A DNA stretch of 5,613 nt from Cellvibrionales bacterium (lineage in GTDB: Bacteria; Pseudomonadota; Gammaproteobacteria; Pseudomonadales; UBA7434). Numbering within the stretch: position 1 is the first letter of the stretch; each line of letters begins with the position of its first letter. The stretch is taken from assembly GCA_018668095.1 (NCBI GenBank), contig JABIQF010000218.1, positions 1 through 5,613 of the forward strand. Reading direction: 5' to 3'. This document shows, piece after piece, positions 1-5,554 of the stretch. Position numbers and translations under genes: made by a program. Under the pieces are notes generated by a model, which saw nothing but the letters and a program-made list of their open reading frames with translations, searched no databases and had not been told where the DNA came from.

Positions 1-7
1 ATTTTTG

Positions 8-60
8 GTTACTTTTTTTGCTGTTGAAAAAAGTGACTGGCATGTCGGGCCACTCCCGAC
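8..60. repeat. Two adjacent inverted repeats downstream of folB
   Basis: The first pairs GTTACTTTTTT (8-18) with AAAAAAGTGAC (27-37): ten standard pairs plus one G-T, around an 8-base loop. The second is GTCGGG (44-49) and CCCGAC (55-60) with a 5-base loop. Read on the minus strand, the G+C hairpin comes first and a T6 run follows 11 bases later, so this may terminate folB transcription about 80 bases after its stop. The spacing is not canonical. From memory, GTTACTTTTTT-type inverted repeats are scattered through many proteobacterial genomes; I cannot confirm that here. Confidence 0.5.
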
Positions 61-141
61 GGTCTTGATTGAAAACTCAAACAAGAAAGTAAACCCTGAG
101 AATATCCCATCACTACTAAGATTCTATACTCAAAATCAAAC

Positions 142-498
142 TCAAACGCGAGCTAACGAACTCGTAATCCCAGCACATCCCGCTGCCGGAATCGCCAAAG
201 GCTTCCGCAACGTAATCGTCACCTCACTAATCCGCTCATGCGTATCAAGCAAATGCTGCAACAAAGACTCCAACAACGTCTCAATTAACAAACAACTCTG
301 CGCCTGCGTAAAATCTATCACCTGCTGTGCAACCGCCGCATAATCAACCGTACCATCAATATTATCACCGCTGGCCGCACCATTAATATCCACTTGCATA
401 TCAATATCAAAATGCAAAGTCTGCTTTACATGCTTCTCCCACTCACATAAACCAATAACCGTATCTACTTTTAAATCTTCAATAAAAACCGTTGCCAT
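142..498 (-). CDS. folB: Dihydroneopterin aldolase FolB
   Basis: This cytoplasmic enzyme of tetrahydrofolate synthesis cleaves 7,8-dihydroneopterin to 6-hydroxymethyl-7,8-dihydropterin and glycolaldehyde. The 118-residue product has the usual family length. It opens with the typical IEDLKVDTVIGLCEWE segment (residues 6-21), has the VDYAAV motif around Tyr53, the pterin-binding LIETLLE segment with Glu73, and the KP motif with Lys99, the expected catalytic lysine. The ATG at 498 is supported by an AAGGTG Shine-Dalgarno sequence at 503-508, four bases upstream. It lies 56 bp after tsaD on the same strand, and the spacer is about 84% A+T with no clear terminator, so cotranscription with tsaD is likely. 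In many relatives plsY lies next to folB; here it does not lie between tsaD and folB. The plus-strand reading frame overlapping its 3' part is a shadow. Confidence 0.95.
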   Translation of the reverse strand: MATVFIEDLKVDTVIGLCEWEKHVKQTLHFDIDMQVDINGAASGDNIDGTVDYAAVAQQVIDFTQAQSCLLIETLLESLLQHLLDTHERISEVTITLRKPLAIPAAGCAGITSSLARV

Positions 499-554
499 GA
501 AACACCTTACTTATAATTTATTTAACTATTTTTTAAATTGAATGACTTATTAAT

Positions 555-1583
555 TTAAGCCAGCTTCTCTAAATCTTCAAGCGGCCAACGCGGCTTAACT
601 TTCACCTCAAGCGCCTCAACATGCCCCCTCTCTAATCGCAACGCACCCGCCAAAGCAATCATCGCTCCATTATCTGTACAATACTCAGGCCGCGCATAAA
701 ATACCTGTGACCGCTGCGCCGCCGTCATCTCTTCTAAAGCTTCACGCAAACGCTGATTAGCACTAACACCTCCCGCAATAATTAAACGCTTTAAACCCGT
801 TTGCTTTAAAGCCCGTTTGCATTTTATCGCCAAAGTACTCACAACCGCTTCTTCAAATGCACAAGCAATATCCGCTTTAGTTTGCTCATCCAATCCATCT
901 TCACTCACACATTTAGCTATGGTGTTTTTAGTAAACGTTTTTAAACCACTAAAACTAAAATCTAACCCCGGACGATTCACCATTGGCCGCGGAAAATCAA
1001 AACGCCCTACCACTCCAGACTTTGCTAAACGCGCAATTTGCGGCCCACCCGGATAAGGCAAGCCCAACATTTTGGCGGCTTTATCAAAAGCCTCACCAGC
1101 AGCGTCATCTAACGATTCACCTAAGAGCGTATAATCACCTAACTGCTTTACTTCAACTAATTGCGTATGACCACCTGAAACCAACAACGCAACAAAAGGA
1201 AACTCCGGAGGATTATCTTCTAACATTGGCGCTAACAAGTGGCCTTCCATATGATGCACACCCACCGCCGGCACATTCCAAGCCATCGCCAATGAACGCC
1301 CCAATGACGCACCGACTAATAAGGCACCAATCAAACCAGGACCCGCAGTATATGCAATGCCATCTATCGCGTTTTTATCAATGTTAGCGTCTGCCATTAA
1401 CTGACGGATCATCGGCAAGGTTTTACGAATATGATCACGCGAAGCTAACTCCGGTACCACGCCACCGTATTCAACATGCAAATCAATCTGACTATGCAGA
1501 GCATCGGCCACTAAGCCGCGCTCTGTGTCATACAATGCAATACCTGTCTCATCACAAGACGTTTCAATTCCTAACACTAACAT
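555..1583 (-). CDS. tsaD: tRNA N6-threonylcarbamoyladenosine transferase TsaD
   Basis: TsaD (formerly Gcp/YgjD) is the catalytic subunit that, with TsaB and TsaE, transfers the threonylcarbamoyl group from threonylcarbamoyl-AMP to A37 of ANN-decoding tRNAs (t6A). The 342-residue product matches the usual bacterial length. Visible motifs: N-terminal GIETSCDETGIALYD (5-19) of the ASKHA fold, the metal-binding HMEGH (His111, His115), the nucleotide-binding VSGGHT (135-140), GGVSANQRLR (271-280), and CTDNGAM (302-308) with the third metal ligand Asp304. The start is ATG at 1583 because the family begins almost directly with the ETSCDET motif; the Shine-Dalgarno is weak (a GGTAG about 11 bases upstream). 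It follows the lipoprotein gene by 34 bp and precedes folB by 56 bp. In many gammaproteobacteria tsaD is the immediate divergent neighbour of rpsU; here a lipoprotein gene is interposed. Confidence 0.97.
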   Translation of the reverse strand: MLVLGIETSCDETGIALYDTERGLVADALHSQIDLHVEYGGVVPELASRDHIRKTLPMIRQLMADANIDKNAIDGIAYTAGPGLIGALLVGASLGRSLAMAWNVPAVGVHHMEGHLLAPMLEDNPPEFPFVALLVSGGHTQLVEVKQLGDYTLLGESLDDAAGEAFDKAAKMLGLPYPGGPQIARLAKSGVVGRFDFPRPMVNRPGLDFSFSGLKTFTKNTIAKCVSEDGLDEQTKADIACAFEEAVVSTLAIKCKRALKQTGLKRLIIAGGVSANQRLREALEEMTAAQRSQVFYARPEYCTDNGAMIALAGALRLERGHVEALEVKVKPRWPLEDLEKLA

Positions 1584-1617
1584 TTAGCTGTACTACCGTT
1601 TTTTATTTAAGCCAATA

Positions 1618-2136
1618 TTAATAGCGTGTGCTCGCTAATTTAGTTACGCGGAACGTTCCGCCCTGCGATAATAATTTAACCGCATCGCCCGCCATAATAG
1701 GCGCTGCTTTTGGATCGATGGCTTGTACGACGGAGATCACTTCATCATCATCTAATTTGATGGTGTATTCCATACCTTGCGCCTTCGTCAGCGCACTCTC
1801 AGCTTTAGCACCCACTGCGGCACCTGCTGCACCAACAATAACGGCAGCGATATCAGCAGTTGCACCGTCATCAATGGTTGAGCCCGCAAGCCCACCCACT
1901 ACGCCACCAAGAATGCCGCCTATGCCGCTTTTTGTCCCTTCAATCATCACTGGCGTTGCATCAACAATGGTACCTAGCTTTACATTTTGTACCACGCGAG
2001 CTTCATTACGCGAATAACTGGTACCCGTTTGCTGCGAGGGCACGCAAGCCGCCACGCTGGCAATAAATATACTGATGACCAAAAACTTCGCTATCGCTGT
2101 TAACTTCAATGGGGCAACCTTTAATAATGTGTTCAT
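1618..2136 (-). CDS. SlyB/Pcp-like glycine-zipper outer-membrane lipoprotein
   Basis: The 172-residue product begins with a signal peptide: Lys6, Lys11 and Lys17, then a hydrophobic stretch (about 18-30), then a V-A-A-C lipobox with Cys31 as the predicted lipidation site. Residue +2 is Val, not Asp, so outer-membrane sorting is expected. Residues 68-114 form a Gly/Ala-rich segment with GxxxG-like spacing (SGIGGILGGVVGGLAG, then VGAAGAAVGAKA), typical of the glycine-zipper '17 kDa surface antigen' family that includes SlyB and Pcp. The YSRNEARVVQNVKLGTIVDATPV region (41-63) and the C-terminal YTIKLDDDEVISVVQ block (124-138) also resemble SlyB. SlyB-type proteins act in envelope integrity; the exact role here is inferred. 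ATG 2136 has a GGAG Shine-Dalgarno at 2145-2148, eight bases upstream. I leave the symbol blank because several paralogues usually exist. Confidence 0.85.
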   Translation of the reverse strand: MNTLLKVAPLKLTAIAKFLVISIFIASVAACVPSQQTGTSYSRNEARVVQNVKLGTIVDATPVMIEGTKSGIGGILGGVVGGLAGSTIDDGATADIAAVIVGAAGAAVGAKAESALTKAQGMEYTIKLDDDEVISVVQAIDPKAAPIMAGDAVKLLSQGGTFRVTKLASTRY

Positions 2137-2220
2137 CTCAATATCTCCATACGGTTTATTACGAATAAAAAACGCCTAACGAATGCTTTTAATCAATAAA
2201 GCCAAACGCTAACCTCACAA

Positions 2221-2240
2221 CGTCGACGGCTTTTAAAAGC
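2221..2240. promoter_or_regulatory. Two abutting perfect palindromes upstream of the lipoprotein gene
   Basis: CGTCGACG (2221-2228) and GCTTTTAAAAGC (2229-2240) are both perfect palindromes with no base between them, 85-104 bp upstream of the lipoprotein ATG. On the minus strand they sit directly before TTGTGA (rc of 2215-2220), which with a poor TATTGA 16 bp on (rc of 2193-2198) could be a weak promoter. A protein binding site is possible; none is identified. Confidence 0.3.
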
Positions 2241-2250
2241 GAACGATGAC

Positions 2251-2403
2251 ATGCCGAATCAAGCGCTGTTGAACTTTGACCCGAGGCTGAATAAGAGGTT
2301 TCTTGCTAAAACACGTTGCAAGCCGCTGCCATTATGCGGGCATTCCGTTGAAAAACAACGGCCTATCACCGTTAATAACGCCGTTAACCTGCTATTCAAT
2401 TAA
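2251..2403 (+). CDS. Doubtful small ORF, 50 aa
   Basis: A plus-strand frame runs from ATG 2251 to TAA 2401-2403; the frame is open back to 2200. The product starts MPNQALLNFDPRLNKRF and has 50 residues with no signal peptide, membrane segment or known motif. No Shine-Dalgarno precedes the ATG, AGG arginine codons appear twice, and the 2345-2361 hairpin lies inside it. It overlaps no other gene. Probably a chance open frame; it is listed because the 574-bp spacer is otherwise without a plus-strand gene. Confidence 0.1.
   Translation: MPNQALLNFDPRLNKRFLAKTRCKPLPLCGHSVEKQRPITVNNAVNLLFN
2345..2361. other. Small perfect hairpin in the lipoprotein-rpsU spacer
   Basis: CCGTTG (2345-2350) and CAACGG (2356-2361) make a perfect 6-bp stem with an AAAAA loop on the plus strand. 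No T-run follows on either strand, so it is not a standard intrinsic terminator. Confidence 0.4.
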
Positions 2404-2413
2404 CCAATACTGC

Positions 2414-2533
2414 CTACTTTTCACTTAAAAAATGCCTAACCTCGCGTCGAGTTTCGCCATATTTAGCGACCAAACGTCTAAAGCAAGCCCATCTGCAGTA
2501 TGAGTCTACGATTGATACGCGCCATTTATTCAT
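2414..2533 (-). CDS. Doubtful small basic protein, 39 aa
   Basis: A minus-strand frame of 40 codons starts at ATG 2533 and ends with TAG at 2414-2416. The product starts MNKWRVSIVDSY and ends RREVRHFLSEK; it is rich in Arg and Lys, and residues 18-39 could form an amphipathic helix. A GGGG (rc of 2541-2544) lies seven bases before the ATG, an acceptable though not consensus Shine-Dalgarno. I recognise no family. It sits alone in the spacer, upstream of and collinear with the lipoprotein gene, with a gap of about 277 bp. A chance frame of this length is common, so the call rests mainly on the start signal and composition. Confidence 0.2.
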   Translation of the reverse strand: MNKWRVSIVDSYCRWACFRRLVAKYGETRREVRHFLSEK

Positions 2534-2582
2534 TAATAAGCCCCACATACCCTTAAAAAGGTAGAAAAGCCCTCGAATGCCT

Positions 2583-2611
2583 TTGCAATTTATCTAAAGC
2601 CTGTATAGAAT
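2583..2611 (+). promoter_or_regulatory. Candidate sigma70-type promoter for rpsU operon
   Basis: A -35-like TTGCAA (2583-2588) is followed after exactly 17 bp by TAGAAT (2606-2611), four of six and five of six matches to the consensus. Transcription would begin near 2618, giving a leader of about 93 bases before rpsU. The site is flanked by inverted 7-bp arms TTTGCAA (2582-2588) and TTGCAAA (2620-2626). Other promoters closer to rpsU are possible, but I found no well-spaced pair there. Confidence 0.5.
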
Positions 2612-2638
2612 TGCCGCCCTTGCAAAAGCACACCTTTG

Positions 2639-2667
2639 ATTGTGCGCGACAATAGATTGATTTGTCG
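2639..2667 (+). promoter_or_regulatory. Overlapping inverted repeats in the rpsU leader
   Basis: Two mutually exclusive stems share the same bases: ATTGT/ACAAT (2639-2643 with 2649-2653) and CGACAA/TTGTCG (2647-2652 with 2662-2667). If transcription starts near 2618, both lie in the 5' leader of rpsU. A regulatory switch is only a possibility; the stems are short and the region is A+T rich. Confidence 0.25.
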
Positions 2668-2710
2668 TTATATATGTATATTTAACCTTATACCAAGTAG
2701 ATGAGTTTTT

Positions 2711-2926
2711 ATGCCACAAGTTAGAGTAAAAGATAACGAGCCCTTTGATATCGCATTACGTCGTTTTAAACGATCTTGCGAAAAAGCTGGCGTCATTGCC
2801 GAAGTTCGCCGTCGCGAATTCTACGAAAAGCCAACGGCTGTTCGTAAGCGCAAAGCTGCTGCCGCTGTTAAGCGCCATCAGAAGAAAGTGGGCCGTGAAA
2901 TTCGCTCAAGAGTTCGCATGTACTAG
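2711..2926 (+). CDS. rpsU: 30S ribosomal protein S21
   Basis: S21 is a small basic protein of the 30S platform near the 3' end of 16S rRNA, where it assists initiation. The 71-residue product has the full family sequence: NEPFDIALRRFKRSCEKAG (9-27), the REFYEKP block (35-41), and a Lys/Arg-rich C-terminal helix (44-69) ending in RVRMY. The length and ending are those of gammaproteobacterial S21. ATG 2711 is the only sensible start, since MPxV is the conserved N-terminus. The upstream sequence has only a weak Shine-Dalgarno (GATGAG just before a T-run). It is the first gene of the rpsU-yqeY-dnaG operon and is followed 25 bp later by a strong terminator, which would give S21 higher expression than the downstream genes. 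Confidence 0.98.
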   Translation: MPQVRVKDNEPFDIALRRFKRSCEKAGVIAEVRRREFYEKPTAVRKRKAAAAVKRHQKKVGREIRSRVRMY

Positions 2927-2951
2927 CAGATACGCTCTGCAACATGCCTAT

Positions 2952-2979
2952 AAAAACCCGACCCAGTGTCGGGTTTTTT
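2952..2979 (+). terminator. Intrinsic terminator/attenuator between rpsU and yqeY
   Basis: A perfect 11-bp stem forms from AAAAACCCGAC (2952-2962) and GTCGGGTTTTT (2968-2978), with a 5-base loop. The G+C core of six pairs is followed directly by a run of six T. It begins 25 bp after the rpsU stop codon. The E. coli operon has a terminator at the equivalent place, between rpsU and dnaG, that lets only part of transcription continue; the same role is inferred here. Confidence 0.9.
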
Positions 2980-3015
2980 GTTTTTAAAGGCATATAACCC
3001 CCGTTTCGCTCCCTG

Positions 3016-3021
3016 TATACT
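3016..3021 (+). promoter_or_regulatory. Possible -10 element upstream of yqeY-dnaG
   Basis: TATACT matches the sigma70 -10 consensus at five of six positions and lies about 90 bp before the yqeY start, downstream of the rpsU terminator, where an extra promoter would be useful. No good -35 hexamer is found at 16-18 bp spacing, so the call is weak. The TG at 3014-3015 directly adjoins the hexamer instead of being one base away, so it is not a proper extended -10. Confidence 0.25.
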
Positions 3022-3100
3022 CCTATCCCTAACAGAGAAAATATGGCGAGCTAAGAAATAAGCGCTGCCACTCAACATTCATTAGACCCAGCTTTAAACC

Positions 3101-3105
3101 GAGGA
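3101..3105 (+). promoter_or_regulatory. Shine-Dalgarno deciding the GTG start of yqeY
   Basis: GAGGA lies six bases before GTG 3112. It is the best ribosome binding site in the rpsU-dnaG part of the window, and it supports the GTG start over the internal ATG at 3151. Confidence 0.75.
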
Positions 3106-3111
3106 AAGCCT

Positions 3112-3564
3112 GTGAGCAAGTGTGATCATAAAATCGCCATCGAAGACGCCATGAAAGCCGCTATGCGTGCTAAAGATAAACCCACGCTGGGCACTATTCG
3201 CCTGATTCTTGCTGATTTAAAGCGCATCGAAGTGGATGAGCGCATTGATGTCGATAACGACCGCGTTATTGTCGTGCTCGATAAAATGCTGAAACAACGT
3301 CGCGACTCAATAGAGCAATACCGCGCGGCTGACCGTGAAGACCTCGCCGTAATTGAAGAAACTGAAATGGTCGTGATTCAAACATTCTTACCGGCTCAAC
3401 TCAGCGAGCAAGAAATTGCCGACCTTATTACCGCAGCCATAAGCGCTTCGGGTGCTGAAAGCATGAAAGATATGGGCAAAGTAATGGGTATTCTTAAGCC
3501 TCAGCTCCAAGGCCGTGCCGATGTCGGTGCTGTCAGCGGTAAAATCAAAGCGGCTCTCGCTTAA
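3112..3564 (+). CDS. yqeY: GatB/Yqey family protein
   Basis: The 150-residue product belongs to the GatB/Yqey family, related to the C-terminal tRNA-contacting tail domain of GatB, the amidotransferase subunit. The cellular role of the stand-alone protein is not established; a link to tRNA metabolism is inference. Recognisable blocks: AMKAAMRAKDKPTLGTIRLI (13-32), the DKMLKQRRDSIEQY helix (57-70), FLPAQLSEQEI (92-102), the SMKDMGKVMGILKP motif (117-130) and LQGRADVGAVS (132-142). The start is GTG at 3112: a GAGGA Shine-Dalgarno at 3101-3105 lies six bases upstream, and the next ATG (3151) would remove conserved N-terminal residues. It lies 185 bp after rpsU, beyond the terminator, and 67 bp before dnaG. 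The gene between rpsU and dnaG is usual in Pseudomonas-like gammaproteobacteria and absent from the E. coli operon. Confidence 0.93.
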   Translation: MSKCDHKIAIEDAMKAAMRAKDKPTLGTIRLILADLKRIEVDERIDVDNDRVIVVLDKMLKQRRDSIEQYRAADREDLAVIEETEMVVIQTFLPAQLSEQEIADLITAAISASGAESMKDMGKVMGILKPQLQGRADVGAVSGKIKAALA

Positions 3565-3569
3565 TTTTA

Positions 3570-3593
3570 CGTTTAACCCTGCGTTTAACCCTG
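3570..3593. repeat. Tandem pair of 12-bp direct repeats between yqeY and dnaG
   Basis: CGTTTAACCCTG occurs twice back to back (3570-3581 and 3582-3593), and a degenerate third copy (about seven of 12 identical, including ATTAAC) follows at 3594-3605. The repeats fill much of the 67-bp yqeY-dnaG spacer. They do not form an obvious hairpin and their function is unknown. Confidence 0.85.
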
Positions 3594-3631
3594 TGATTAA
3601 CGATAGCTAACATTTTTATTTAGAGTAATTT

Positions 3632-5554
3632 ATGGCCGGACTTATCCCTCAACAATTTATCGACGATGTACTCGATCGCGTCGATATTGTTGAGGTGATT
3701 GACCGTCGCGTATCGCTCAAAAAAAGTGGCCGTAACTACACCGCCTGCTGCCCGTTCCATGACGAAAAAAACCCCTCATTTAGCGTGAATCCCGATAAAC
3801 AATTCTTTTACTGCTTTGGCTGTGGCGCCGGTGGTAACAGTGTTGGCTTTATTATGGATTACGAGAATATCGATTTTCCTGCTGCCGTAGAAACCTTAGC
3901 AGCCATGGTTGGCCTTGAAGTGCCGCGCGAAGAGACTGGCGGCAATAGTGAATTACAACGCAAACGCAAAAGTCAGTCACAAAGCCTTTATGACGTACTC
4001 GGCTGGACAGCGCATCACTTTCAAACCCAACTGCGTCAGCACAGCAATAAAAAGCAAGCCATTGAATACCTTAAGAATCGCGGCCTAAGCGGCGAAATTG
4101 CCCGTGACTTCGGTATCGGCTACGCACCCCCTGGCTGGGATAATTTATTGCAGGCCATTGAAGAAAACACCGACGACAGCAATAAGAATAAAACTCGCCA
4201 ACAAAAAATTGCGCAACTCGAAACCTGTGGGATGCTGGTCAAAAAAGATAATGGCGATTTTTATGATCGTTTTCGTGAACGGATTATCTTTCCCATTCGT
4301 GACAATCGCGGCCGCGTTATCGCCTTTGGTGGGCGCGTACTGAATGATGACAAGCCCAAATATTTAAACTCGCCAGAAACGCCCGTGTTCCACAAACAGC
4401 GCGAGCTGTATGGCCTTTACGAAGCACGTAAAGCCAATCGGCAGCTCGATTATCTGTTAATGGTTGAGGGCTATATGGATGTGGTATCGCTGGTGCAATT
4501 TGGTATTAGCAATGCCGTTGCCACACTCGGTACTGCCAGCAGCATCTATCATCTTGAAAAAATATTTCGCCATACCAGCAAATTAGTTGTTTGCTTTGAC
4601 GGTGATGCCGCAGGTAAAAAAGCGGCCGCGCGCTTATTGGAAACGGCACTGCCGGCCATGTCTGACGGCCGCGAAGTCTGCTTTTTGTTTTTACCCGATG
4701 GTGAAGATCCCGATACCTATGTCCGCAGTAATGGCAAAGAAGCGTTTTTTCACACCGTAGAACAAGCCATGCCGCTAGAAACACTGCTTTTTCAAACGGC
4801 AAGTGAAGGCATTAATCTTGATTCAGGCGCTGGCAAAGCCAAACTCAGCCAACGTGCGTTACCGCTTATTCAACAGCTTCCACATGGCGTATTTAAACAG
4901 TTAATGCTCACTAAGCTCGCCAATGAAACCGGTGCAGATATCAGCTTGCTGCAATCTCGTGAAGCCGAAATCACGGCGAGTAAATCGCCTTCATCGGGTA
5001 AGGCAGCAGCACCTAAAGCCGGTGCTAATCAACGGAATAATGATCGATCCAATCCTCAACAAACGGACAGTAACAACGCCAACGATGCAACGGCGAACAA
5101 ACCTAAGAAAATTGCTAGCAGTGAATTAGGCTTAGAGAAGACACCCATTGTTTGGGCTATTGCACTACTGCTTCACTATCCTCAACTGGCCAAAACCACT
5201 GAAATACCTAGCTGCGTAGAGGCTATCGACAGCAAAGAAGCCAAGCTACTTCTTAAACTCTTTACGCATATTAAAGAGCAAACCCAAGCGGTTACCACAA
5301 GCATGCTTCTCGGTTACTGGCATGGCACCAGCGAAGCTGCGGCACTGAATCACTGCGCCAGTCGTCATAAGCCCTCAGAACAAGAAGCCGTTGCCACCGA
5401 TGAATTCACTGATGTACTCAAAAGAATTGAAGAACAATTTGAAGGACGTGAACTAAGCCAATTTATTGCGGAACTCGAGCGCAAACCATTGTCAGACTTA
5501 AGCGAAGATGAACGAAAAAAATTGAAATCGATTGGTTTAAACAAAAGTAAGTAA
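3632..5554 (+). CDS. dnaG: DNA primase DnaG
   Basis: DnaG makes the RNA primers for lagging-strand and origin synthesis and works with the replicative helicase DnaB. At 640 residues it is longer than E. coli DnaG (581). Domains in order: CHC2 zinc ribbon with Cys40, His43, Cys61 and Cys64 (CCPFHDE and YCFGCGAGG); RNA polymerase core with YDRFRERIIFPIRD (211-224) and FGGRVL (232-237); Toprim metal site with Glu279 in VEGYMD and Asp323/Asp325 in FDGDAAG; then LPDGEDPDTYV (354-364); and a C-terminal DnaB-interaction domain (about 500-640). Residues 443-495 form a long polar Asn/Ala/Lys/Ser linker, and residues 177-190 (NTDDSNKNKTRQ region) look like a small insertion compared with E. coli. ATG 3632 has only a weak GAG Shine-Dalgarno, consistent with the low DnaG synthesis known in E. 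coli. No key residue is missing. rpoD is expected downstream, outside the window. Confidence 0.98.
   Translation: MAGLIPQQFIDDVLDRVDIVEVIDRRVSLKKSGRNYTACCPFHDEKNPSFSVNPDKQFFYCFGCGAGGNSVGFIMDYENIDFPAAVETLAAMVGLEVPREETGGNSELQRKRKSQSQSLYDVLGWTAHHFQTQLRQHSNKKQAIEYLKNRGLSGEIARDFGIGYAPPGWDNLLQAIEENTDDSNKNKTRQQKIAQLETCGMLVKKDNGDFYDRFRERIIFPIRDNRGRVIAFGGRVLNDDKPKYLNSPETPVFHKQRELYGLYEARKANRQLDYLLMVEGYMDVVSLVQFGISNAVATLGTASSIYHLEKIFRHTSKLVVCFDGDAAGKKAAARLLETALPAMSDGREVCFLFLPDGEDPDTYVRSNGKEAFFHTVEQAMPLETLLFQTASEGINLDSGAGKAKLSQRALPLIQQLPHGVFKQLMLTKLANETGADISLLQSREAEITASKSPSSGKAAAPKAGANQRNNDRSNPQQTDSNNANDATANKPKKIASSELGLEKTPIVWAIALLLHYPQLAKTTEIPSCVEAIDSKEAKLLLKLFTHIKEQTQAVTTSMLLGYWHGTSEAAALNHCASRHKPSEQEAVATDEFTDVLKRIEEQFEGRELSQFIAELERKPLSDLSEDERKKLKSIGLNKSK

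Larger units (their letters stand above)
2137..2710. other. 574-bp divergent intergenic region
   Basis: This spacer separates the minus-strand lipoprotein gene from rpsU. It contains the rpsU promoter candidate, the leader inverted repeats, the abutting palindromes, the small hairpin and the two doubtful ORFs listed separately. I found no tRNA fold, no recognisable structured RNA, no insertion-sequence ends and no remnant of a known gene such as plsY. It is much longer than a simple pair of divergent promoters needs. Confidence 0.6.

Noticed and set aside
129..147. Short CTCAAA/TCAAAC repeats next to the folB stop
   Set aside because: Low-complexity six-base similarity only; no consistent unit or larger array.
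5..343. 112-codon plus-strand open frame overlapping folB
   Set aside because: It is antisense to the 3' part of folB, has no family features, and its translation reflects the complement of a well-supported gene.
983..1387. 134-codon plus-strand open frame inside tsaD
   Set aside because: It lies wholly within tsaD on the other strand, with low-complexity His/Pro/Leu-rich translation; a shadow frame.
1628..2017. 129-codon plus-strand open frame inside the lipoprotein gene
   Set aside because: It is the antisense of the Gly/Ala-rich glycine zipper, which yields a long Ala/Pro-rich open frame by composition alone.
2192..2214. Possible PhoP box (direct GTTTA hexamers) upstream of the SlyB-like gene
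   Set aside because: The minus strand has GGTTAG and GGCTTT five bases apart, but both hexamers deviate too far from the known (T/G)GTTTA pattern.
2174..2441. GCCTAAC motifs suggesting integron attC core sites
   Set aside because: Both copies are in the same orientation, and no GTTRRRY partner closes an imperfect palindrome at attC spacing.
2602..2617. LexA box at the rpsU promoter, as known in E. coli
   Set aside because: CTGTATAGAATTG begins like a LexA site, but the right half lacks CAG at the required distance.
4552..4575. Internal heat-shock (sigma32) promoter for rpoD within dnaG
   Set aside because: CTTGAAA is present, but the CGCCAT that follows is only about eight bases away, too close for a sigma32 -10 element.
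4506..4802. 98-codon minus-strand open frame inside dnaG
   Set aside because: It is antisense to the conserved Toprim-coding part of dnaG and shows no independent features.
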